A DNA stretch of 17,137 nucleotides from an uncultured Allobaculum sp. (GTDB taxonomy: Bacteria > Bacillota_I > Bacilli_A > Erysipelotrichales > Erysipelotrichaceae), in the NCBI GenBank assembly GCA_910577085.1, contig CAJTLE010000057.1:1-17137 (forward strand), read 5' to 3'. The notes beneath the pieces were generated by a model. It ran no database searches and was not told the DNA's origin. It worked only from the letters and a program-made list of their open reading frames with translations. Of the stretch, positions 1-7,399 are shown piece by piece. Each line of letters begins with the position of its first letter. Position 1 is the stretch's first letter. The translations under genes and the position numbers were made by a program.

Positions 1-31
1 GAGAGCAACTCGACCAGGAGTCAGGCGAGAA

Positions 32-71
32 TTTCCTTGGGCTAACCCCCATGGGGGTTAGCCCAAGGAAA
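32..71. repeat. Perfect 40-bp palindrome next to the broken EIIC gene
   Basis: The two 19-base arms, 32-50 and 53-71, are exact reverse complements around a central AT, so the whole 40 bases are self-complementary. The core reads CTAACCCCCATGGGGGTTAG. No run of T follows on either strand, so it is not a standard Rho-independent terminator. It lies 18 bases past the premature stop of the EIIC gene, in sequence that does not look like PTS. It could be the hairpin end of a mobile element, a dispersed palindromic repeat, or a recombination or replication stall site. The identity is not known from sequence alone. Confidence 0.85.
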
Positions 72-88
72 CCCCATCTGTTGGAGAC

Positions 89-619
89 TCACTTGGTTCT
101 GATTACTCTCATACAATACGAGGAGAATAGGATGTGTGATACCCATGGATAGACCATATCGACAAGATACAGCTTGTCAAAATCGCCTTTTTCCACAGCG
201 CTCCAGCCCATATGCTGCCACGCCAGGTTCATCGTTGCGGTGCCATAAAACAGAACGGTTCCTAATGTGCCAACCATGGTGCCAAACGAAGTCGCAAGTG
301 CCTGGCCATCTGGCGAATCAGCCGATAAGCCATAGGATTTTAATGCGATCATAGCCAGCGGTACGCCGATATAGGAAACGGCACGCACATCCGCCGAGAC
401 TGTGCCGCCAGGTGTAACCAGGGCGATATAGACGATCTGCATCGCTACGCCAACCAGAACACCGCTCTGGATATCACCTAAAACAATTCCACAGATCAGA
501 CCGCCAACTAAAGGTCTTCCTAATGTATAGTTACCAAACGAGGTACCAGCAAGACCTGGCATACTCGATAAGCAGGCAAACAAACCAATAATGGCTGCCT
601 GCAGCCAACTGATTTCCAT
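89..619 (-). pseudogene. Mannose-family PTS permease subunit EIIC, C-terminally truncated
   Basis: This is the membrane EIIC subunit of a mannose/fructose/sorbose-family phosphotransferase system, which forms the sugar channel together with EIID. The N-terminal two thirds look normal: hydrophobic segments, a G-rich stretch GLICGIVLGD (about residues 40-49), and the conserved MQIVYIALVTPGGTVSADV region (about 61-79). The family is usually about 250-270 residues; this frame has 176. The typical PWVSHILFS stretch is followed by an unrelated tail, SYCMRVIRTK, and a stop, so homology ends near base 130. The start at 617-619 has a modest GAGGA-type ribosome site. It is the last visible gene of an EIIA-EIIB-EIIC order; EIID should follow and is not seen. 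The protein is probably non-functional unless the break is an assembly edge or a reversible rearrangement. Confidence 0.82.
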
Positions 620-738
620 ATGATTTTTTCCTCTTTTTTTCTGTTTTTCCCTTCATGACTCGAACAGAAGCGATGCTGTTTGAATCGTGACTCATTTTTC
701 GTTTGATCGTTCGTATGGATCGAGAATTCAAAATATTT

Positions 739-772
739 GGAAGGTCAGCAGATGCATTCGATGCATCCTTCC
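739..772 (-). other. Stem-loop between EIIB and EIIC genes
   Basis: Bases 751-757 (GATGCAT) and 761-767 (ATGCATC) form a 7-bp stem with a TCG loop. Outer GGAAGG (739-744) and CCTTCC (767-772) can extend it across a bulge. It sits 29 bases past the EIIB stop in the transcribed direction, with only an A/T-rich stretch and no clean T run after it. It may be an mRNA processing or stability element, or a weak attenuator that sets the EIIB to EIIC ratio; this role is inference. Confidence 0.35.
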
Positions 773-801
773 CTTTTCATTTCTGAATCCGAATGATCCG
801 A

Positions 802-1293
802 TTAATATCCAAAGCGGCCCTTGAAATCGTTCCATCCACCGATCGATACATCGGGCAGTAGCTGGAATCGGACATCGTAACCGGCTTTGCTGATGCTTTC
901 GAGGGCATCGGCTTCCTGCTGAGTAATGGACTGGTTATTGCCAAGTTTCACGGCATCCGGGCGATCGTTGCAAGGACCGATAATGACTTTTTTCACGCCG
1001 GGCTTAAAGCCTGCCTGAACGAGAATTTTTTCCATATCAATGGGGTTTTTGGTAATGACAAAATACTGGGTGTCAGAGTTGAGCACTTTCGGGCTTTTCT
1101 TGATAAACTCATCCACACCCCAGACAAAGGTTTTCTTTCCGGAAGCAGCTTTATAGGCGTTTTTTAAAACGGGATTGGCTGCGGCTTTGTCGTTGACCGC
1201 AATAATGCCATCGCAGGGATATTCTTTGGCCCAGCGGGTGCAAGTCTGACCATGAATCATACGGTCATCAACGCGAATAAATGAAACACTCAT
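802..1293 (-). CDS. Mannose-family PTS EIIB component
   Basis: This is the cytoplasmic EIIB subunit, which takes phosphate from EIIA on a histidine and passes it to the sugar during uptake through EIIC/EIID. The N-terminus carries the family signature RVDDRMIHGQ, with His14 as the phosphorylated residue. The 163-residue length fits a complete single-domain EIIB of the mannose/fructose/sorbose class, unlike E. coli ManX where EIIA and EIIB are fused. The start at 1291-1293 is supported by a perfect AGGAGG (1299-1304) five bases upstream. The gene lies downstream of EIIA and upstream of the truncated EIIC on the same strand. Substrate specificity cannot be read from the sequence. Confidence 0.93.
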   Translation of the reverse strand: MSVSFIRVDDRMIHGQTCTRWAKEYPCDGIIAVNDKAAANPVLKNAYKAASGKKTFVWGVDEFIKKSPKVLNSDTQYFVITKNPIDMEKILVQAGFKPGVKKVIIGPCNDRPDAVKLGNNQSITQQEADALESISKAGYDVRFQLLPDVSIGGWNDFKGRFGY

Positions 1294-1530
1294 ACTTTCC
1301 TCCTGTTAAGCCTGCCGGCTTTTCGATTGTTTTCCTTCTTTGAATCGACCTGATTTTTTTTGTTTTCTTGCCTGCCACCTGCAGATTTTGAAGCTGCTTC
1401 TCTTATCACTTGCTTTACTGACTTCACTTATTTCTCTTTTCTGCCTGTGGTCTAGCAACCGCCCTGTCAGGCCGGCTTCGATTTCAGTTTCAGATCTTTT
1501 TGAATGATTCAGCTTCAGATCAGCTGTAAA

Positions 1531-1962
1531 TTAAACGTCTTCTTCGTCATCCTCATCCGAAGCGGCAAAGGCGAATTCTTTCATAGCCTCTTTGGCTTCC
1601 ATCAGGATGCTTTCTTTTAACGCATCCAGATCCATCGCATCTTTCATCAGCAGCGCCGTCAAAGCAAGCGGCAGATTCATGCCGCCAATCGCTCTGGTCT
1701 TGGCAGCCAGGCCTTTTTCGGAAATGACATTGGCAGCGGTTGTCAATGGGGATCCGCCAAGAATATCCCCAAGCATCAGGATTTCGTCCTGATCAGTAAT
1801 GGGCTCAATGGCCTTGCCAAATTCAATGGCAAACTGGTCGGCGCTCTTGCCATCTTCCAGTCCACAGGCAATCAGATCTTTCCGATCTCCTGCCAGCATG
1901 CCCAGTGCATTTGCCAGCCCCGATGCAAAATGTCCGTGGCTGACCAGAATCACATATTTCAT
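1531..1962 (-). CDS. Mannose-family PTS EIIA component
   Basis: This is the cytoplasmic EIIA subunit, which accepts phosphate from HPr and hands it to EIIB. The N-terminal motif VSHGHFASGL holds the active histidine at residue 9, and the later stretch GGMNLPLALTALL is typical of the family. The C-terminus is acidic (DEDDEED). I chose ATG at 1960-1962 over the adjacent upstream TTG at 1963-1965, because the AGGGAGA site (about 1970-1976) is spaced about 8 bases from the ATG, which gives 143 residues. It is the first gene of the PTS operon. The 237-base gap to EIIB holds a small AAGCC-GGCTT hairpin just before the EIIB ribosome site. Confidence 0.93.
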   Translation of the reverse strand: MKYVILVSHGHFASGLANALGMLAGDRKDLIACGLEDGKSADQFAIEFGKAIEPITDQDEILMLGDILGGSPLTTAANVISEKGLAAKTRAIGGMNLPLALTALLMKDAMDLDALKESILMEAKEAMKEFAFAASDEDDEEDV

Positions 1963-2018
1963 CAATAGTTCTCCCTTCTTACAGCGTTATTCTATGAATA
2001 ATTCGGGAAAAGATAATG

Positions 2019-2080
2019 TGTCAGATGTCATGAGATTTGAGTAAAAAGTCACATGGATTTATGACATCTGTCATTTGACA
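2019..2080. promoter_or_regulatory. Candidate operator cluster upstream of the PTS operon
   Basis: TGTCAGATGTCAT (2019-2031) and ATGACATCTGTCA (2061-2073) are inverted copies matching at 12 of 13 positions, with starts 42 bases apart, close to four helical turns. TGACATCTGTCA (2062-2073) is itself a dyad, and TGTCATTTGACA (2069-2080) is another that overlaps it. The cluster lies about 60-120 bases before the EIIA start, where a repressor or activator site would be expected. No sigma-54 type -24/-12 element was seen. The rest of the 1963-2427 gap holds no credible gene; a 66-codon frame at 2123-2323 uses TTG and lacks a ribosome site. Confidence 0.45.
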
Positions 2081-2427
2081 GTTTGGTAATTCGTATAGAG
2101 TTGTATTAAATTCCAGATGTTTTTATGGCAAATATTCCATGTCCATATTGATTTCAGATTGCATTTCTTTTGAATCGATTTCACTTCTCGCCTTTTCCAG
2201 CATGGAAATCAAATGTGTATAAAAGGTATCGATTAAACAAGCAGATAAATGAATCGCAGATAGAAGCCCAGACAGAAGAGCAGACAAATAGATGAGCATG
2301 GAAATAAATCGCAAAGACCGCAATGGAATCCGGGTGTCTGTCTGAAGAAGTGGAGACTGAAAACTCTGGCCGGCTGCCCTGCCCTTTTCTTTTTGCTCCC
2401 GCAGCCTGGCCTGCTTTTTTCCATCAC

Positions 2428-2454
2428 AAAAAAGGACGCCATTTCTGACGTCCT
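2428..2454 (-). terminator. Rho-independent terminator after the solute-binding protein gene
   Basis: Read on the minus strand, AGGACGTCA pairs with TGGCGTCCT (one G-T pair) around a GAAA tetraloop, giving a 9-bp stem followed directly by a run of T. It lies 25 bases past the stop of the solute-binding protein gene and should end the sensory operon. Confidence 0.9.
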
Positions 2455-2478
2455 GAAGGGCACTGAGTAGATTGCTGC

Positions 2479-3822
2479 TTAGCTTCGCAGATAGTCGTTG
2501 ATCCTTCTTTCGAGGGTCAGCAGCTGCAGGCCGATATCCCCTTTGCCGGATACAATTTCATTCATGCCGGTATCGAGCAGATTCATCGCATCTTCATATT
2601 TTTTAAAGCGGACTTTGCAGGTCGAGTTTTCCAGGGCATAATCCAGCAGACCTTCCGTATTGGCCTTTTGCGCATCTTCCTCTTCAAACTGGGCAAACGA
2701 TCCGGACAGGCGGCGCAGCGAAGAAAGACCGCCGGTATTGGAGGCAATCAGCTGCTGGGTCTGTTCATCCTGAACAAAAAGTTTCAAAAGCTCCCAGGCT
2801 TCCTGGGGGTGAGAACTTTGCGAAGAGATCCCCATCATCAGCGAATCCAGGTTGATGTTGGATTCCCCCTCCATGCCGGCAGGCATCGGCAGAACCGACC
2901 ATTCGAAACTGGAATAGCGTCTCACTTTCCAGGGATAGGGACTGTAGGTTTTATATTCAGCATAGCTCATTGGCGCAAAAGCGACCTGCCCAGAGTCAAA
3001 CCCATCGGCGGAAGTGAAAGGATAATACGCCTGGTCATAGTCCTTGATCTGCTGCATGTAGCGCAGCGCCCTTCTGACCCGGTCATTGTTGAGCTGGACA
3101 GAAAGGCCATCCTCCGTAAAGATGGGGACACCAAACGCGGCCAGGACATCTTTCCACGTATAATTCACAAATCCGCACTGGTCGACCACCCCATCCTGGT
3201 CGGTATCTTTGGTGACCTGCTGGCACAAGGCGGCAAAATCATCAATGGTCCAGTTCCAGTCGGGCAGGCTGATCTTTTCCTGGTCCAGCAGGGTTGTATT
3301 GACAAACATCAGCCGCAGATTGCACTGGTAAGGCAAAGCATATTGGGCTCCATCAAACTGACCCGCCTGCAGGGCGCTTTTATAATAGGCTTCCTGGTCA
3401 AATGCATGATCGCTTCGGATATAAGAATCAAGATTGCGAAGCGCCCCCAGACTTGCCAGCATATTGAAATCTTCATCCAGGACCATAAAGACATCCGGCA
3501 GGCGTCCCTGGACAATCTGATCCGACAGCCATGACGAATAATCATCCTTGATAATGCCGCTGGTATAGGATACCGAAAGCCCCGGATGCAGACGTTCAAA
3601 GCGCGCAATGACCTGGTCAACCACCTCATACGTACTGGAATCGGGCACATCCCAGTTGCTTGTCGAAAAGACACCCAGATGCAGTGTTCGGGCCATTGGC
3701 AGACAGCTTCGAAGCTGTCCAACAATAAGCGCACCAACCAGAATCAGACTGACAAACCAGACTACGCGATGGCTGCGCGAGCGGGACAGTTTTTGCTTCA
3801 AAGAAGAAAACAGTGACTTCAT
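2479..3822 (-). CDS. Extracellular solute-binding protein, family 1 type, membrane anchored
   Basis: A 447-residue protein with the fold pattern of family-1 ABC solute-binding proteins, which bind sugars or oligosaccharides outside the membrane. A basic N-terminus is followed by a hydrophobic segment (about 21-37). The only nearby Cys (Cys40, context LRSC) is a poor lipobox because of Arg at -2, so an uncleaved anchor is as likely as a lipoprotein. Family-like features include VIARFERLHPGLSV (about 71-84), LPDVFMV (about 108-114), and an EF-hand-like calcium loop DTDQDGVVD (about 206-214), common in Gram-positive members. The start has a strong AAGGGGG site 5 bases upstream. It follows the response regulator by 113 bases on the same strand. 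No permease or ATPase gene is beside it, so it may feed a distant transporter or the adjacent sensor. Confidence 0.85.
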   Translation of the reverse strand: MKSLFSSLKQKLSRSRSHRVVWFVSLILVGALIVGQLRSCLPMARTLHLGVFSTSNWDVPDSSTYEVVDQVIARFERLHPGLSVSYTSGIIKDDYSSWLSDQIVQGRLPDVFMVLDEDFNMLASLGALRNLDSYIRSDHAFDQEAYYKSALQAGQFDGAQYALPYQCNLRLMFVNTTLLDQEKISLPDWNWTIDDFAALCQQVTKDTDQDGVVDQCGFVNYTWKDVLAAFGVPIFTEDGLSVQLNNDRVRRALRYMQQIKDYDQAYYPFTSADGFDSGQVAFAPMSYAEYKTYSPYPWKVRRYSSFEWSVLPMPAGMEGESNINLDSLMMGISSQSSHPQEAWELLKLFVQDEQTQQLIASNTGGLSSLRRLSGSFAQFEEEDAQKANTEGLLDYALENSTCKVRFKKYEDAMNLLDTGMNEIVSGKGDIGLQLLTLERRINDYLRS

Positions 3823-3935
3823 CTGAACCCCCTTTTTTATCAGACAACAGGCAGAAAATCCACCGTTTTGTCAGACTTCCATCCAAAGAACAGAAAAGAA
3901 ATGGACAACAAATTGACAGCAAATTTAAACGACAG

Positions 3936-4613
3936 CTACTTCTGGCCGACCAGTTCTTTGATCCGCTTGCGGTTTTCGACTGCCCATATGGCCAGCTGCG
4001 TTCGATCGCGCAGGCAGAACTTGCTTAAAATACTGGACAGATAGTTGCGCACTGTCCCCTCCGAAAGAAACAGGGCGGAGGCAATTTCCTTATTGGACAT
4101 GCCTTTGCCGACCTGGCGAATCACTTCCCATTCGGTCTGCGAAATTTCCTGTTCGGCATCCTCCCGGATTGTAATGATGCTTTCTTCATCCATCTGATGA
4201 TTGAACAGGGCAAAGACTTTGGCCGCGATGTCCGGATTGATCATGGCGCCGCCTGAATAAACCGTTTTGATCGAGGCGGCCAGTTCGTCCATGCTGACGC
4301 CTTTAAGAAGATAGCCGCTGGCTCCATATCGCAGGGCGGAAAAGACAAAATCGTCATCGTCAAAGGTGGTTAAGACAATCACCTTGGTCTGCGGATAATC
4401 TTTTTTGACCAGTTTCGTGGCCAGAACCCCATCCATTTTCGGCATGCGGATGTCCATCAAGATGACATCCACCCGCTTAATTTTCAGAAGATCCAGCACC
4501 TGAAATCCGTTTTCAGCGGTCCCGACGACATTGATATCCGGATCCATCGAAAGCACAATTTTCAGTGAATCATGGATCAGCGCCTGATCATCGGCAATTA
4601 CTACATTTATCAT
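3936..4613 (-). CDS. NarL/LuxR-type response regulator
   Basis: A 225-residue two-component response regulator that should bind DNA when phosphorylated. The receiver domain (about 1-120) has acidic pair Asp8-Asp9, phosphoacceptor Asp54 in LMDIRMPKMDG, Thr82 and Lys104. The C-terminal LuxR-type helix-turn-helix (about 155-220) includes GMSNKEIASALFLSEGTVRNY. A longer in-frame extension upstream is only the shadow of the kinase gene; the ATG at 4611-4613 is chosen because it starts the conserved INVVIADDQ strand, overlaps the kinase stop as ATGA, and has AGGAGAG 8 bases upstream. Translational coupling with the kinase is expected. Likely targets are the neighbouring solute-binding protein gene or the upstream sugar operons; this is inference. 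Confidence 0.95.
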   Translation of the reverse strand: MINVVIADDQALIHDSLKIVLSMDPDINVVGTAENGFQVLDLLKIKRVDVILMDIRMPKMDGVLATKLVKKDYPQTKVIVLTTFDDDDFVFSALRYGASGYLLKGVSMDELAASIKTVYSGGAMINPDIAAKVFALFNHQMDEESIITIREDAEQEISQTEWEVIRQVGKGMSNKEIASALFLSEGTVRNYLSSILSKFCLRDRTQLAIWAVENRKRIKELVGQK

Positions 4614-5932
4614 GATTGATACTCTCCTGTCTGCATCGGGACCACAATGGATGTTGTAAATCCATCCGATCCATCGAACTGAACAGCCCCATGCAAGGCC
4701 GCAATGCGTTCTTTCATCTGAGTCAGTCCATACCCGGGCTGAATGGAAAGACATCCCTGTCCATTGTCTTCAATCAGAATGTGAAGGGCGTTGTCTTCAA
4801 TATAAAGGCGAATATAAACATGGCTGGCCAGGCCATGGCGGATGGAATTGGTCAGGCTTTCCTGAATGACCCGAAACAGGGCATCTTCTTTGGCTACTTC
4901 AAAATTGACCTGGTCCGCTTCATAATCCAGATCAATGGACAGATCTTTGCTTAACCCCACAAACTCACTGATCATCTTTTGCAAAGCGCCTTTCAGGCCA
5001 GTATTTTCCAAAGCCCCCGGGCGCAGCTTGTTGAGCGAATTGCGGACATCATTAATGCCTTCACGCACTACCTGGCTGACCAGTTCCAGCTGTTTTTTGG
5101 CCAGATCCGGGGATTTATCGATAATGATCAAAGTCGCATCGACGCCCGCGGCAATTCCGGTCAGCGCATGGCCAAGGGTATCATGTATTTCTCTGGCCAG
5201 CCGCTTGCGTTCATTGTTTTCCCCAATGCGCTCGGTCACCGCCGCATAGTTGCGCAGTTCTTTATTGACCTGGTTAATCATGTCCAGCTCCTGGGCGATA
5301 TTTTCATTTTCAACAGTCTGGTGGGCAATATACAAGGACAGATAGGCCACAAACATCAGCAGGTTGGCGACTTCCAGCACATTTTTGACCAGCACCAGTA
5401 AAAGTGAAAGCTTCCTTTGCAGGATGGAAAAATACGCCATCGGATCGGTCATCGGCATGAAAAATGAAATCACGTAATAGTTGGACAGAAAATAAAACAG
5501 GACCAGCACCACCATGACCGTATAATTGGCTGACTTTTTCTCCCGGCGCATATGAAACAGGCAATCCGAAAACACCAGCAGATACAATCCCGAATAGGCA
5601 AGATTGAGCTGCCAGGTAATGAGCGAGGACAGCAGAATTTCCAGCCCGATGGAGGCATAGTTGGCCTTTTTGCCTGGAATTTCAGCAACCACCCGCGAAA
5701 GAATCAAAGCCGCAAGCAAGGCATAGGCCATCAGGCAGATCCAGAACACCGAATCTGGATTTTTTGGCAGATATTCTACGGTTTCTAAAAACAGGTGGCT
5801 GCGATCCTGGCGGATGACCTCCCGGGAAACCAGAAGATTGACCGAAGCAAAAAACATCACAATGACATAATTCAGAGTGATCATTCCATTTCGCAAAGCC
5901 GAAATGGTCTGGATATTGGTCAGCCGCTTCAT
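4610..5932 (-). CDS. NarL-family sensor histidine kinase, multi-pass membrane
   Basis: A 440-residue sensor kinase with about six hydrophobic segments in its first 205 residues and no large extracellular domain. A helical stretch precedes a HisKA_3 dimerisation domain with EIHDTLGH; the phosphorylated His is about residue 250. The HATPase_c domain shows an N box (ESLTNSIRHG, about 358-367), a G1 box (EDNGQG) and a G2 box (GYGL, about 400-403). I chose ATG at 5930-5932: it overlaps the upstream stop as ATGA and has GAGG 8 bases upstream, while the ATG two codons earlier is only 2 bases from that site. Because the membrane part is compact, the co-translated sugar-binding protein probably supplies ligand recognition. 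Its partner is the response regulator that overlaps its 3' end. Confidence 0.94.
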   Translation of the reverse strand: MKRLTNIQTISALRNGMITLNYVIVMFFASVNLLVSREVIRQDRSHLFLETVEYLPKNPDSVFWICLMAYALLAALILSRVVAEIPGKKANYASIGLEILLSSLITWQLNLAYSGLYLLVFSDCLFHMRREKKSANYTVMVVLVLFYFLSNYYVISFFMPMTDPMAYFSILQRKLSLLLVLVKNVLEVANLLMFVAYLSLYIAHQTVENENIAQELDMINQVNKELRNYAAVTERIGENNERKRLAREIHDTLGHALTGIAAGVDATLIIIDKSPDLAKKQLELVSQVVREGINDVRNSLNKLRPGALENTGLKGALQKMISEFVGLSKDLSIDLDYEADQVNFEVAKEDALFRVIQESLTNSIRHGLASHVYIRLYIEDNALHILIEDNGQGCLSIQPGYGLTQMKERIAALHGAVQFDGSDGFTTSIVVPMQTGEYQS

Positions 5933-6885
5933 TGCCATGACCTCAGATCATTGTCAGCGGCGTTTTCGCGGTTGAGCAGGCTGACGTCAATGACAATCTC
6001 TTTTTCAACTTCCTGCCCATTCAAAGCGGCATACATGCTTTCCACCGCTTTCTGGGCCATGGTGTATGGAGACTGCAGTGCTGTGGCTTCGGCACTGTTG
6101 GCACAGGCCAGTAAAGACTTGAATTCCGGCATTCCATCCACGCCATAAATATGGATATCCGAACGCTGCAGGTATTCGACAGCGGCCATGGCCCCAATCG
6201 CGCTTGGATCGTTCAGACACATCAGAACATCAATCTTTGGATTCTCTTCGAGCAGATCCAGGGCAGCCGGCATCGCTTTTTCCGTCTGTCCATAACACTC
6301 CCGACGACCGGCGATGGAAAAACGGGGATCCTGGGCAATCGTATCGACAAATCCCGCAATCCGCTCCGCCCCGCTTCGGACATTGGAATGTTCCAGCAGG
6401 CCAATGGTTCCCTTTTCATACCGGCGCATCAGATCCTGGGCGCAAAGCACGCCAGCCTGGTAGTTATCGGAATAGATCTGTGTTGTCACGCCTTCTTGGT
6501 CATCGACTGGACAGTCGATGATAATCACCGGAATGTTTTTGGCTTTCGCCTTGCTTAACACCGGCGAAATCGTATTGGAATTGACGGGATTGATAAAAAT
6601 CCCTTCGACGCCCATCTCAATAAATTCTTCAATCTGTTCAATCTGCTTTTCTTCATCCAGCAAAGGATCGCGTAAAATCAGCAGGTCGCCGTTGCCCTCG
6701 ATGTACTTGACCAGCTCATTGTTCAACACCGGGTAAAACGGGTTGTTCATGGTCATATAGGTCACCCCAAACCGCCGGCTGCTGCTTTTTTTGGCTGGAA
6801 GGCTTCCAAAATAGATCGTTGACCCCGCCAGAGCCATGCTGACAATCAGGCAACACAGAAACAGATTCTGCTGTATCTTTCTCAT
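5929..6885 (-). CDS. Periplasmic-type sugar-binding protein (RbsB / LacI-like fold), probable sensor input
   Basis: A 318-residue member of the ribose/galactose-binding protein group (Peripla_BP_4). An N-terminal hydrophobic segment (about 8-27) lacks a lipobox Cys, so it is probably a signal anchor holding the domain outside the membrane. The fold is recognisable from YMTMNNPFYPVL (about 43-54), GVEGIFINPVNSNTI, IPVIIIDCPV, SDNYQAGVL and LMCLNDPSAIGAMAAV, in the usual order for two-lobed sugar binders. The start has AAAGGGA just upstream. Its stop overlaps the kinase start by ATGA. Direct coupling to a histidine kinase rather than to a permease and ATPase suggests it presents bound sugar to the kinase, as known for other binding-protein-linked two-component systems. 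The ligand is unknown. Confidence 0.88.
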   Translation of the reverse strand: MRKIQQNLFLCCLIVSMALAGSTIYFGSLPAKKSSSRRFGVTYMTMNNPFYPVLNNELVKYIEGNGDLLILRDPLLDEEKQIEQIEEFIEMGVEGIFINPVNSNTISPVLSKAKAKNIPVIIIDCPVDDQEGVTTQIYSDNYQAGVLCAQDLMRRYEKGTIGLLEHSNVRSGAERIAGFVDTIAQDPRFSIAGRRECYGQTEKAMPAALDLLEENPKIDVLMCLNDPSAIGAMAAVEYLQRSDIHIYGVDGMPEFKSLLACANSAEATALQSPYTMAQKAVESMYAALNGQEVEKEIVIDVSLLNRENAADNDLRSWQ

Positions 6886-7261
6886 TTCCCTTTATTCATC
6901 CCTTTTAGTCGTACTTGATTGATTCTATGCACAATACGATTTGAAATACCACTGCTCTTTTTTAAGGCAGAAGGCCTCTCTTCCAATTCATAAACTTAAC
7001 ACAGCAGCCTATGGGAAGAAATTGACAATTGTCACATTTGCAGGAAGTTGCGGTATTCTTTTCGACCGAAAATACGGACCAAAGCTGCAGCCGGCTTTGA
7101 TCACGCTCATTGATGGATCCCATTTTTGGACGATCGCTGCCCGTTTAAGACCCATTTTGAAATTTGTTTCTTAAAGCCAGAAAGTATCAATTTTTCAAGC
7201 GCCTGCAAGACACCTTTCCTGGCATCCCCGATGTATGTCCAATCCATGGGTCTGGTGCATT
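6886..7261. other. Intergenic stretch with two small dyads, no gene seen
   Basis: No convincing coding frame is present. A 77-codon plus-strand frame from 6941 starts with TTG, lacks a ribosome site and resembles nothing. The stretch contains a perfect 12-bp dyad TGACAATTGTCA (7023-7034), of the same TGACA-N2-TGTCA form as the boxes before the PTS operon, and TTTTCGACCGAAAA (7059-7072). The promoter of the sensory operon should lie near the 6885 end, but I cannot assign a -35/-10 pair with confidence. Confidence 0.45.
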
Positions 7262-7295
7262 AAAAAAACCAGAAACCCGAAGTAAGAGTTTCTGG
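7262..7295 (-). terminator. Rho-independent terminator after the lipoprotein gene
   Basis: On the minus strand, CCAGAAAC (7295-7288) pairs with GTTTCTGG (7276-7269), followed by seven T (7268-7262). It lies about 105 bases beyond the lipoprotein stop. The related sequence AAAGCCAGAAA recurs near 7173 and in the hairpin at 9491-9543, so this is a favoured terminator stem in this genome. Confidence 0.9.
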
Positions 7296-7399
7296 CTTTA
7301 GAGATGGAAGAAGAGGTGGAAAACCAAAAGGATGTGGAAAAAGATGTGGAATATGAGTATCCAGTATCTGCAGGCAAAACCATAAAGCTTTGTCTGAAA

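Noticed and set aside
1308..1321. AAGCC-TGCC-GGCTT hairpin before the EIIB ribosome site as a terminator
   Set aside because: Only five base pairs, and no T run in the transcribed (minus) direction; at most a minor leader structure.
1966..2122. Sigma-54 promoter for the mannose-type PTS operon
   Set aside because: Such operons often use one, but no TGGCAC-N5-TTGC-like element could be found upstream of EIIA.
2123..2463. Two overlapping minus frames (66 and 76 codons) upstream of EIIA
   Set aside because: They overlap each other in different frames. The 66-codon frame starts with TTG, and no ribosome site was found. The 76-codon frame runs into the terminator stem at 2428-2454.
2668..3534. 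Long plus-strand frame of 288 codons
   Set aside because: It lies wholly antisense to the solute-binding protein gene, which has clear family motifs and a strong ribosome site. The frame is a composition shadow.
4614..4754. N-terminal extension of the response regulator
   Set aside because: The 47 extra codons are the shadow of the histidine kinase 3' end. The conserved receiver strand begins at the internal ATG, which has a good ribosome site and an ATGA overlap.
6941..7174. Plus-strand 77-codon frame in the 6886-7261 gap
   Set aside because: TTG start, no ribosome site, no recognisable family, and it overlaps likely regulatory dyads.
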